A stretch of 64,000 nucleotides of DNA from an uncultured Porphyromonadaceae bacterium (lineage in GTDB: Bacteria > Bacteroidota > Bacteroidia > Bacteroidales > Muribaculaceae). Below, piece by piece: positions 1-7,910 of this stretch (its first letter is position 1; each line of letters starts with the position of its first letter). Made by a program: the position numbers and the translations under genes. Below the pieces are notes generated by a model that ran no database searches, had not been told where the DNA came from, and was given only the letters and a program-made list of their open reading frames with translations. Location: assembly GCA_900545955.1 (NCBI GenBank), contig URAU01000012.1, positions 21,661 through 85,660 of the forward strand, read 5' to 3'.

Positions 1-426
1 CTCGTAGAACCAGCGGTCCCAGTCGTCGGCGAACGTAGCAACATGGTAGACGGCACGCGCCTGCACCTTTTCGAGGGTGGTGAACTTTATGGTCGTATAC
101 TCCGAATCCTCGAAATACTCTGAATAATCGCGACGAGCCTTCACCTTGAATGTATAGGTGGTCTCGGGAGTGAGCCCTTCGAGAGTGACGGTCGGCTCAT
201 AGGTCATCATTTCAGGACCGTTGTTCACAGTGTATACATACATGTTGGCGTTGGCGCATTTCTTCCAGGAGAGCGTCGCCGAGTTCGAAGTGAGCTGCGG
301 AGCCTGCATCATCGGGGTCTCAAGCACGTTTTTGTCGGGATGGTCGGGATCGTCGCTGCAAGATGTGGCCGTAAAACCAAAAGCCACTGCGGCGGCCATG
401 GCCAGCCAGAGAGCAGATTTTTTCAT
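1..426 (-). CDS. Fibronectin type III lipoprotein (3' end outside window)
   Basis: The reading frame starts at 426 and runs off the left edge, so only about 142 residues are seen. The N-terminus is a lipoprotein signal: Lys-Lys start, hydrophobic stretch, then lipobox TATSC with Cys23, followed by an acidic SDDPDHPD segment as in surface-exposed Bacteroidota lipoproteins. Residues about 38-115 read as a fibronectin type III domain, with the typical TSNSATLSW and LTPETTYTFKVKA strands. It follows the permease by 49 bases and is probably the distal gene of the ribokinase-SusC/D operon. A role as a surface glycan- or ligand-binding protein is inference; the catalytic or binding part lies outside the window. 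Confidence 0.8.
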   Translation of the reverse strand, partial: MKKSALWLAMAAAVAFGFTATSCSDDPDHPDKNVLETPMMQAPQLTSNSATLSWKKCANANMYVYTVNNGPEMMTYEPTVTLEGLTPETTYTFKVKARRDYSEYFEDSEYTTIKFTTLEKVQARAVYHVATFADDWDRWFYE

Positions 427-475
427 AATGTTATTCAGGTTATAAGATTAAAGTAAGTTGATTATTTGCAATTAT

Positions 476-1489
476 TCAGTTACCGGCCCATACTATCATT
501 GCCAGACCGGCGAGGAAGAGTACGAACATGGCAGCGAGCAGTTTGCTGACTACCGCTGGTGCTCCTTTGAATTCTTTCCAGATGAACACGCCCCAGATAG
601 CGGCGATCATCGGTGCTCCCTGACCGAGGGCATAGCTTACGGCCGGACCGGCTTCGCCGGAGGCGATGTAGCTGAAGGCTGTTCCCAGCCCCCAGATGGC
701 GCCCCCGAGCATGCCGCAGAGGTGGGTGGAAACCGAACCCTTGAAATATGCTCCGTAGCCCACGGGCTGCCCCGTGAAGGGGAAACGCATGGCAAGCGTA
801 TTGAACACGAAGTTGCTAAGCAGCACACCGATGGAGAAAATGAAGATGGCGCCGTAGGGGGTAAGCATACCGGGCTGAGGATTAGCGAAATCAGTCACGT
901 CCATACCCATCACCACAAAGCGGTAGAAGAGCGACATGAGCACACCGGCGATGAGGGCAATGATGATGCCTTTGCGGCGAACGCTCTGCGAGTCGCCCTC
1001 GCCCGAACGCGGCATCTTTCCTGAAGCCACGCCGTTGCAGATTATGGCGATAACCACCAATGCCACTCCGCCGAACAGCAGATAGGGATTGCCTGCGGGC
1101 ACTCCGATATAGTTCACTATCACGCCGAGCACAAGGGCCAGACCCACACCGAGCGGGAAGGCCACCGCCATGCCGGCCAGCGAGATGGAAGCAGAAAGCA
1201 GGATGTTGGATGCATTGAAAATCACACCACCGAGAATCACCCAGCCGATGGCCGAGCCGGATGCCTGGGCGAGATCCTCGCAGAAGGGGCGTCCCTCGGC
1301 GCCATGGCTTCCCATGGTCAGGCCGAGAAGCACGGTGAAGAGCACCATGCCTATCACATAATCCCAATAGAAGAGTTCGTAGCGCCAGTTTTTCGATACC
1401 AGCTTCTGGGTGTTGCCCCATGAGCCCCAGCAGATCATGGTGACGATGCAGAACACCACGGCCAGAGCATAATTGGTTACTGTAAACAT
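476..1489 (-). CDS. DMT/GRP-type sugar permease (RusT-like)
   Basis: A 337-residue integral membrane protein with about ten hydrophobic segments and almost no soluble domain. The first helix carries the motif MICWGSWGNTQKL, which I associate with ureide-permease/GRP-like members of the drug/metabolite transporter superfamily. A charged cytoplasmic loop lies near residues 157-172. It sits in the same minus-strand operon as ribokinase, SusC/D and ADP-ribosylglycohydrolases. In the B. thetaiotaomicron rus locus the inner-membrane ribose transporter RusT occupies the equivalent place. Import of ribose or another pentose released in the periplasm is therefore the best guess. The substrate cannot be read from the sequence. 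Confidence 0.8.
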   Translation of the reverse strand: MFTVTNYALAVVFCIVTMICWGSWGNTQKLVSKNWRYELFYWDYVIGMVLFTVLLGLTMGSHGAEGRPFCEDLAQASGSAIGWVILGGVIFNASNILLSASISLAGMAVAFPLGVGLALVLGVIVNYIGVPAGNPYLLFGGVALVVIAIICNGVASGKMPRSGEGDSQSVRRKGIIIALIAGVLMSLFYRFVVMGMDVTDFANPQPGMLTPYGAIFIFSIGVLLSNFVFNTLAMRFPFTGQPVGYGAYFKGSVSTHLCGMLGGAIWGLGTAFSYIASGEAGPAVSYALGQGAPMIAAIWGVFIWKEFKGAPAVVSKLLAAMFVLFLAGLAMIVWAGN

Positions 1490-1526
1490 AGAAGTATTAA
1501 AGATTTAAGATTTGATAATTCATTTT

Positions 1527-3014
1527 TCAGATATGGAACCGCGAGTCGATATATTTCAGCCACTCCTCCCATTGCGGAAGCAAAGCGCCGGGAGTCGTGT
1601 CGGCTACACGGTAACGGTGGGAAAGATCCATCTCGCGCAGAAGCACATGGAGGTCGGAGGCGAAGGCGTATCCGGGATTCGCGGGCGTCTGCGAAAGCCA
1701 TAGGCGCGGATAGCGGCCATGCTGTTTGAGCCGCCGGGCGAACTCACCGGCATCCACGGCGCCGGCTTGAGGCTCACACAATACAATTGCCGTATAGGTA
1801 GGTTCAGTAGCTATATCTGACGCTGCCCGGGAGCAATCGGTACCTACCTCGACGAGAGCGCGCATGCGGCGCGAGGCGCGAAGCGCCGGAGAGGCCTTCT
1901 CTATCATGCCTGTGGAGTCGTTTTCTCCAAGAAAGCATATCGCCATGGGGCGTATGGCACCTTCAGCTGTAAGAACAGTCGCACGGCGAGCCAAAGCTTC
2001 CCGCTCTGAATCTTTTAGCGCACCGCGCACGTAGACAACCGGATAACGACGGTCGGACCCGGCTGCCGCCTTCGGCAAATATAGCACCGAGTTCTGCATA
2101 TGGATTGGAGAGGTTATTTCGGGCTTCACTTCGGAAAGCCCCATGCCCGGATACAACTCCCTGAGAGCCTGAAGCAACGCCGGATTCCAGCAATCGAAGT
2201 CGTGGCCGCCTCCGCGCACACGGTATGTGTGGGCGATACCCCGCTCCGCCATGCGGCGGTGAATCTGCTCGGCCGATTCGGCGAGCGAATTCTCGCGGTC
2301 GCCGATATCAATAATGAGGTTCATGCCGGCGAGTTCGGAAGGAGCTATCGTATCGATGATATGATATGGGGAACGCGCACGGTAATAGGGAGTAATTCGG
2401 TCGGTGCCCTTGCGGCCGATGCCGTCGAAGGTGCGTCCCCACTGCTTCTCCCACTCTTCCTGAGGGCCTTCGAAAGCATAGACGCTGTCGGTGCGCATCG
2501 AAGGAGAGAGGGCGATTATCGAGCCGAAGCAGTCGCGGTTGCGCAGGCCGAGCGTAAGCGCCCCGAAGCCACCCATCGAGAAGCCTCCGATCAGGCGATC
2601 CTTGAGATCGATGCTCACGGGATATTTCCGCTCGATTTCAGGCATCAGCTCCTCGAGAAACATCCGCTCGTAGGGCATCGAGCCGTCGGCGGCGTCGGAA
2701 TAGTAACTGAGATACCCGTCGGGCATCACGACCACCATCGGGCCGACCTCGCCGCGCTGTATCATCGAGGCCACGTCGGTATATTCGAGCCACGAACTGC
2801 AGTCGCCTCCGATTCCATGCAGCAGGTAAAGCACCGGAAAGCGCTCGCCCTCCGCGCCCTGCGGCACGATGACCGAGTAGCGCACGTCGCGCCCCAGAAG
2901 GTCGCTGCGCAGCGTCAGCCCCTCGGTCTCTACAGGTCGTGGCACAGCGGCCATGGCGGCGAGAGCGGAAGCCAGAGCAAGCAGAAGAAGTGCTATGTGG
3001 CGTAATATCTTCAT
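1527..3014 (-). CDS. Secreted alpha/beta-hydrolase esterase with degenerate second domain
   Basis: 495 residues with a Sec signal peptide (about 1-22) and an esterase D-type hydrolase domain (about 30-285, Esterase family PF00756). The nucleophile elbow is GFSMGG with Ser146. His271 in RGGGHDFDCW and an Asp in IDIGDREN (236-239) complete a plausible triad. Residues about 290-495 look like a second, decayed copy of the fold: HRYRVADTTPG aligns with HTYRVRGGGHD but has lost the histidine. It starts three bases after the neighbouring esterase ends, so the two are translationally linked. Its place next to nucleoside-type hydrolases suggests deacylation of a sugar or nucleoside ester, which is inference. 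Confidence 0.85.
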   Translation of the reverse strand: MKILRHIALLLLALASALAAMAAVPRPVETEGLTLRSDLLGRDVRYSVIVPQGAEGERFPVLYLLHGIGGDCSSWLEYTDVASMIQRGEVGPMVVVMPDGYLSYYSDAADGSMPYERMFLEELMPEIERKYPVSIDLKDRLIGGFSMGGFGALTLGLRNRDCFGSIIALSPSMRTDSVYAFEGPQEEWEKQWGRTFDGIGRKGTDRITPYYRARSPYHIIDTIAPSELAGMNLIIDIGDRENSLAESAEQIHRRMAERGIAHTYRVRGGGHDFDCWNPALLQALRELYPGMGLSEVKPEITSPIHMQNSVLYLPKAAAGSDRRYPVVYVRGALKDSEREALARRATVLTAEGAIRPMAICFLGENDSTGMIEKASPALRASRRMRALVEVGTDCSRAASDIATEPTYTAIVLCEPQAGAVDAGEFARRLKQHGRYPRLWLSQTPANPGYAFASDLHVLLREMDLSHRYRVADTTPGALLPQWEEWLKYIDSRFHI

Positions 3015-3017
3015 ATC

Positions 3018-4622
3018 TTATCTTATTGGCAATGTATTGAAGATAAACTGACCGAGAGCCGAAATGCCGTGGGATGTACAATCGGAGGAGACAACACCGT
3101 TGCGAACGCGATATTCAACCTTTGCTTCCGCATCGCGAAGCGCGCAGAAGAGATTGAACATAGCCCGATGGTTGGCTCCCATATCCGATATATCAAGAAC
3201 ATACTGCGCAGCCCCGAATGTGGCGCCGGAACCGGCTGCGAGATTTGAGTCATACAGATATACCCCTGCAAACGGACGCCCGGAGACGGCAAGCGGACCG
3301 ACTACCCGAAGATTGTCGCCCAAACCCATCAGATGGCGGTTTGCGTCGGCAACAGCGACTCCGAGCGTTCCCTCCACGGCGGCGAAAACAGCATCGGCGC
3401 CGACCGCGGCAACATCTGCCGAATTTACTACCGCAACGGCAGCATTTTTTACCTGAAGCGACTGAGTCAGCAGCGACGCTACCCCGGCAGCATCGGGAGC
3501 CGGCACACCTTCGCCGATCTCAACATATACAATATGTGTATTCGAGTTTGATTTCAGGCCGTTGCCCTTGAAAAGACTAATCTGGCAGGGAGCGTCGGAC
3601 ACATTAATAAATTCCGGAGTTGCGCCCCCGGCAGGATTAACCGGGGTTATGTCGGGATAAGACGCGCCGTCGCATGCCGCCTTGAAAACCGCAAGGCCTT
3701 CGCGCAGACCTTCGCGCCAGTAGGAGGTGGTGTGTGCACCGTTGCGCACGCGGAATTCGTGGTCGATTCCCTTGTCGCGCAGCAGGCAGTGGAGTTCGCC
3801 GCTGCCCGCATAGAGGCGCTCCTCGTCGTCGCCGCAGTCTACATACCACTTTTGCGATGCGAAAGCCGAAGGCTGATTGTCGGCGAAGAAATGCAACGGG
3901 CAGAGACTGAGATAGTGAGGCGTAAGGCGTGCGTCTCCGGTGGTGCCACGGCCGCCGAAAATGTCGCCCCACTGGCTGTCCCAGCCGCCGAGCGTGCGGT
4001 ATTGCGCGTCGGTATTCATCGAGGGGGAAAGCGAAATGCAGGTGCCGAACACCGAGGCGTTCTTACCGGCCATGGCCAGCGCCCCGAAACCGCCCATCGA
4101 ATAGCCTGCAACCGCGCGGTAGCGTGCCGAAGGACGAGTGGGGAGCATCCGGTCGATCATCGGAACGAGCTCATCCACCAGCATGTCCATATAATTGAAT
4201 CCGCCGTCGTAGCGGTTTACATAGTAGGAGTTCCAGCCCTGTGGAATCACGTAGATAACCGGACCGGTCTGCCCGGCCGTGCGGGCCTGGGCGTCGACAT
4301 TCTGTATGTCGAAATGACCGGGACCCCATGCCTCGGGAGTATCGCCATAGCCATGCAGCAGATAGACAACGGGAAATGTAGCGCCGCTGCCGCTAAGATA
4401 TTCCTGCGGCACAAGCACGCTGTAGCTCACCTGGCGGCCGAGCTTGGCGCTCTGCATAGTCTGCCCTGGATTCCAGCGTGTGGTATAAATTACGCGACCA
4501 CCCGGCGAGGGTGTGGGGGTGGGCGTCGGGGCAGGTGTCGGGTCGTCGTCGCCCCCACAGGAAGTCAGAGCGGCACCCAAAGCCAGAAAAGAGCAGATGA
4601 AAAGAATTTTCAGACGTTTCAT
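3018..4622 (-). CDS. Esterase lipoprotein with degenerate second domain
   Basis: 534 residues. Lipobox ALTSC (Cys22), then an acidic and Pro-Thr repeat linker (residues 24-40) that would hold the enzyme off the membrane. The catalytic esterase domain (about 44-315) has GYSMGG with Ser175, VDCGDDEE (Asp262/265) and His297 in VRNGAHTTSY. From about 330 to the end a second copy is recognisable (VEYRVRNGVVSSD against HEFRVRNGAHTTS) in which the catalytic His is gone and no GxSxG is visible. It is a paralogue of the adjacent secreted esterase. The first domain is probably active. The second may serve binding or stability. Confidence 0.85.
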   Translation of the reverse strand: MKRLKILFICSFLALGAALTSCGGDDDPTPAPTPTPTPSPGGRVIYTTRWNPGQTMQSAKLGRQVSYSVLVPQEYLSGSGATFPVVYLLHGYGDTPEAWGPGHFDIQNVDAQARTAGQTGPVIYVIPQGWNSYYVNRYDGGFNYMDMLVDELVPMIDRMLPTRPSARYRAVAGYSMGGFGALAMAGKNASVFGTCISLSPSMNTDAQYRTLGGWDSQWGDIFGGRGTTGDARLTPHYLSLCPLHFFADNQPSAFASQKWYVDCGDDEERLYAGSGELHCLLRDKGIDHEFRVRNGAHTTSYWREGLREGLAVFKAACDGASYPDITPVNPAGGATPEFINVSDAPCQISLFKGNGLKSNSNTHIVYVEIGEGVPAPDAAGVASLLTQSLQVKNAAVAVVNSADVAAVGADAVFAAVEGTLGVAVADANRHLMGLGDNLRVVGPLAVSGRPFAGVYLYDSNLAAGSGATFGAAQYVLDISDMGANHRAMFNLFCALRDAEAKVEYRVRNGVVSSDCTSHGISALGQFIFNTLPIR

Positions 4623-4675
4623 TTTGATGACCGGTATGAATTTGTTTCAGTATATTGGTAATTGATAATCTGAAA

Positions 4676-4745
4676 GAGGCCGCCCTGCATGCGCTTGGAG
4701 TCAACAACAGAGCAAAATAACTTCTCAACGCCGACGGGCGGCCTC
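4676..4745 (-). other. Intercistronic hairpin inside the operon
   Basis: Perfect 10-bp inverted arms GAGGCCGCCC (4676-4685) and GGGCGGCCTC (4736-4745) enclose a 50-nt loop in the only sizeable gap (133 bases) in the distal half of the operon. No T-tract follows on the minus strand, so a simple intrinsic terminator is unlikely. mRNA processing or 3'-end stabilisation between the ADP-ribosylglycohydrolase and esterase genes is possible. Confidence 0.5.
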
Positions 4746-4755
4746 CGATAGGTCT

Positions 4756-6303
4756 TCATTCGGTTCCATAGACCACAATATCCTTGCACTGCACGGCATA
4801 GCCGCGTGTGGGGTTGAGCCAGCGTACGGTCAACTTATGGGGCCCGTCGGTCAGATCATAGGTGTGGAAAATGTCGTATTTGCGGGTTATATAGTCGAGA
4901 GGCATTGCGAACGTGTCGACCACCTTGCCGTCGACCGAAGCCTCGATCCGGGCCACATAGTCGTCGGGAGCGGATTTGTCGTCGCGGCGCAGCTGCCCCT
5001 GGAGCACGATGCCCGAGCCGTTGAAATCCCAGGTATATTCCGGGTCGAGGTCCAGTTTTACCACACGGCGCTCCACCGGCTTGATTCCCTCGAACGACTG
5101 CTCCAGAGCCACAGCCACCGGGCGCTCGATACTGAAGGATACGGCATCGTCGGTAACGTTACCGCCATTGGCCACCACGACCTTTTCAAGAAGGTCGAGA
5201 GTAATGCCATAGCTTGTGGCAAGCGAGATTGAGGTATACGGGAAATCGATATTCTCACAACGCTCCACAGCGGGTTTCCATTTGGCGGGGAGGGCCTCAT
5301 ATCCCATCATCACGCCGAGAATACCTCCTGCGGTAGCCGGGTTGCAGTCGCTGTCCTGGCCGCAGCGGGTGGAAATGTCGAGGGTGCGGAAGAAATCGCC
5401 TTCGCCATAGAGCAGCCCGATCACGCAATAGGCGGCGTTGATTGTGGCGTCGATGTCGAATCCGTTCCAGACCCCTTCGGGACAACCCTTCTCAGCGGTA
5501 TATTTCTGGTCGATGGCCAGCCAGCACTGTTTCCAGTCGGAGGGGTTCTTGCGCCAGAAGGAGATTACATCCTCGATGCAGCGGCGGAAATTTGCCTCGG
5601 CAGGGATGGTCTGCAACGCCTGCTCCACAACAGTGGGAATATCGTCGCACACATATGCGAGCGTATAGAGTGCTGCCACGTAGACACCGCCGTAGAAGCC
5701 GTCGCCATAGTTCATGATATGGCCGATGCGGTCGGCGAAAGCACTTGACACGTTGGGCATGCCCGGACATATCATGCCGATGAAATCAGCCTCGATCTGG
5801 AAATCGATATCGTCGGCGTGGGGATTATTCTTCCAGTGGCCCGAAGCGGGCGGCATCACGCCGTTGAGAATATTGTAGCGGGCGGCCTGATTGGCGTGCC
5901 AGAGCTTGTAGTCGGCATTGGCGAAAGCATCAGCGAAACTTGCGGCGGGAGCGTCAATCCCCTCGCGCGCCATAACCTCCATAAAGGTAAGATCCATATA
6001 GACGTCGTCGTACAGACCCGGGTCCTCGGCGAAGATGTCCTTGCAGTAGTCGTCATACCATATGATGGGTATGCTGTCGTTGATCATGCCGCCCTTGTAT
6101 TTGAACTCGGTCGGACCGCCGTAGGTACATCCGATGGTCTGCGCGGCCCAGCCGCCCTTTATCTTGTCGAGGAGTGTGGCCTTATCGATGGTTACCGTCG
6201 TGCCGTAGGGGATGGAGGCCGACCCTTTGTCAGCATCCTTGCATCCGGCGAGAGCGGCGGCTCCCATGAGCGCCATAGCCGTGTATTTCAGTATACTGTT
6301 CAT
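4756..6303 (-). CDS. ADP-ribosylglycohydrolase family lipoprotein
   Basis: 515 residues with a lipoprotein signal (lipobox ALAGC, Cys21). The ADP-ribosylglycohydrolase (DraG/ADPRH-like) fold spans about 42-385. Seen motifs are KGGWAAQTIG near 49-58, the metal-binding acidic triad LYDDVYMD (about 98-104), and the second metal motif CGQDSDCNPATAGG (about 314-327). A C-terminal beta-rich segment (about 400-515) looks like a carbohydrate-binding-type module. The start overlaps the stop of the next upstream paralogue by four bases. Family members hydrolyse ADP-ribosyl or N-/O-glycosidic bonds to ribose. Release of ribose from nucleosides or ADP-ribose in the periplasm fits the locus but is inferred. 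Confidence 0.88.
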   Translation of the reverse strand: MNSILKYTAMALMGAAALAGCKDADKGSASIPYGTTVTIDKATLLDKIKGGWAAQTIGCTYGGPTEFKYKGGMINDSIPIIWYDDYCKDIFAEDPGLYDDVYMDLTFMEVMAREGIDAPAASFADAFANADYKLWHANQAARYNILNGVMPPASGHWKNNPHADDIDFQIEADFIGMICPGMPNVSSAFADRIGHIMNYGDGFYGGVYVAALYTLAYVCDDIPTVVEQALQTIPAEANFRRCIEDVISFWRKNPSDWKQCWLAIDQKYTAEKGCPEGVWNGFDIDATINAAYCVIGLLYGEGDFFRTLDISTRCGQDSDCNPATAGGILGVMMGYEALPAKWKPAVERCENIDFPYTSISLATSYGITLDLLEKVVVANGGNVTDDAVSFSIERPVAVALEQSFEGIKPVERRVVKLDLDPEYTWDFNGSGIVLQGQLRRDDKSAPDDYVARIEASVDGKVVDTFAMPLDYITRKYDIFHTYDLTDGPHKLTVRWLNPTRGYAVQCKDIVVYGTE

Positions 6304-7910
6304 TTCAGATTGGAATAAAAGCGGTTGTTGTTAGGTTTCTCCGAGTAATACATGATGTCGTTGATGCGAATCGTGTAGTTTTTGTTCGGATTGGTCCATA
6401 CGAGGCGCACGGTGTGCGGTCCCTCGGGAAGGAGATACTTCCAGGCCGGCTCCACGCGGCGGTCGGTGTTGCGCATCGGCATCTTCACCGTCTGGTCAAG
6501 CTTGCCGTCGATCCACACCTGCACATCGGCCACATAGGGGTCGTCTGGCTCGGCGAGACCGAACACCTCCGAACCGATATGGCGGATGGAGACGCGGTTT
6601 ATATAATCCTTGTTGATGTGGCGCAGAGAGCAGATGTTGCCCCAGATTACGAAGCCGTTGCCGTCGAACGAGAATTCATACTCCTTGTCGAGGAAGCAGT
6701 CCTTGCGCTCGCGAAACAGCGGGTAGGTGTTGGTGAAGTTCTGTTCCAGCGGCAGTACGGAAGCTTTCTCGATTGGAATCACCACCTTGTCGGCCTCCAC
6801 GCGGCCTCCGTTTTTCTCGATAAGCTTAAGGGCCTGATTGTAGCTCATCTGATATGAGCTTGCAAGCGATATGTCGGTGCCCTCGAAGTTGAGGTTCTCC
6901 ACCTCCTTGAGCGGATCAAGCCAGAAGGCGGGTATGCCACTATATCCTTTCATCACACCGAGCACACCTCCGGCGGTGGCGGGGTTGCAGTCAGCGTCCT
7001 GGCCGCAGCGGGCGGCTATATCGAGCGTGTCGGTGAAGTCGCCGTTACCGTAGAGCATTGCGAGGGCAACGAACGCCGAATTGAGTTTGGCGTCGATATT
7101 GAAGCTGAGGAAAACGCCCTTCGGGCAACCTACGTCCACATTCCAGTGGCGCTGCAGGTATTCCCAGCAGGCTTTCCAGTCGTCGGGATTGAGGCGATGG
7201 AAGTCGAGCACGTCGCGGATGCAGCGGTAGAAGGTGCTCTCCTGTGGAATCGGAGCGAGAGCGGTCTCAACTATATCGCGCGGATTGTCGAGATAGAAGG
7301 CGCTGCTGTAAAGGCCTGCCACGAAGGCACCGCCGTAGAATCCGTCGCCCGAGTTCATGATGTGGCCCACCTTGTCGGCGATGCGCAGAGCCTCGGGCAC
7401 CATTGCGGGGGCCATCAGGCCGATGAAGTCGGCCTCAATCTGAAAATCAAGGTCGTCGGCATGGGGGTTATTGAGCCAGTTGCCCGACTCGGGGGGCATG
7501 ATGCCGTTGCGGATGTTGTAGCGGCCGGCCTGGTTGGCGTGGGCCAGATGGTAGTCGGCAAAGGCGAAGGCCTTGGCAAGCTCCTGCTGCGAGCAGTCGA
7601 GTCCGAGACGCTCGAAGGTCTCCACGAAAGTACAGTCGTTGTAGATGTCGTCGAAGAGGCCGGGCTTCTTTTCCCACCAGTATTTCACATAGTGCTCCGA
7701 CCAGGGGATAGGCTGATAGTCCTGGGTGTATGAGCCGGTGAACTTGAATTCCACCGGAGCGCCGAACACCACGCCTATGGTCTGTGCGGCCCATCCGCCC
7801 TTTATCTTGTCGAGCAGTTCGGCCTTCGACATCTCTACACTGCGGGGCTGCGCGGCCCACGCCGCGAATGCCGCAAGTGCCATAGAGAAAATTATTGCGA
7901 TACGCTTCAT
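6300..7910 (-). CDS. ADP-ribosylglycohydrolase family protein, secreted
   Basis: 536 residues with a Sec-type signal peptide (about 1-20, no lipobox Cys). The enzyme domain shows KGGWAAQTIG (37-46), LFDDIYND (85-92) and CGQDADCNPATAGG (302-315), all metal-site motifs of the ADP-ribosylglycohydrolase family. It is a close paralogue of the following lipoprotein and shares the long HANQAxRYNIxNGxMPP insert. The C-terminal 130 residues form a beta-rich appendage. It abuts the third paralogue without a gap and overlaps the next gene by four bases. The tandem pair probably arose by duplication, giving one lipidated and one soluble form. Confidence 0.87.
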   Translation of the reverse strand: MKRIAIIFSMALAAFAAWAAQPRSVEMSKAELLDKIKGGWAAQTIGVVFGAPVEFKFTGSYTQDYQPIPWSEHYVKYWWEKKPGLFDDIYNDCTFVETFERLGLDCSQQELAKAFAFADYHLAHANQAGRYNIRNGIMPPESGNWLNNPHADDLDFQIEADFIGLMAPAMVPEALRIADKVGHIMNSGDGFYGGAFVAGLYSSAFYLDNPRDIVETALAPIPQESTFYRCIRDVLDFHRLNPDDWKACWEYLQRHWNVDVGCPKGVFLSFNIDAKLNSAFVALAMLYGNGDFTDTLDIAARCGQDADCNPATAGGVLGVMKGYSGIPAFWLDPLKEVENLNFEGTDISLASSYQMSYNQALKLIEKNGGRVEADKVVIPIEKASVLPLEQNFTNTYPLFRERKDCFLDKEYEFSFDGNGFVIWGNICSLRHINKDYINRVSIRHIGSEVFGLAEPDDPYVADVQVWIDGKLDQTVKMPMRNTDRRVEPAWKYLLPEGPHTVRLVWTNPNKNYTIRINDIMYYSEKPNNNRFYSNLK

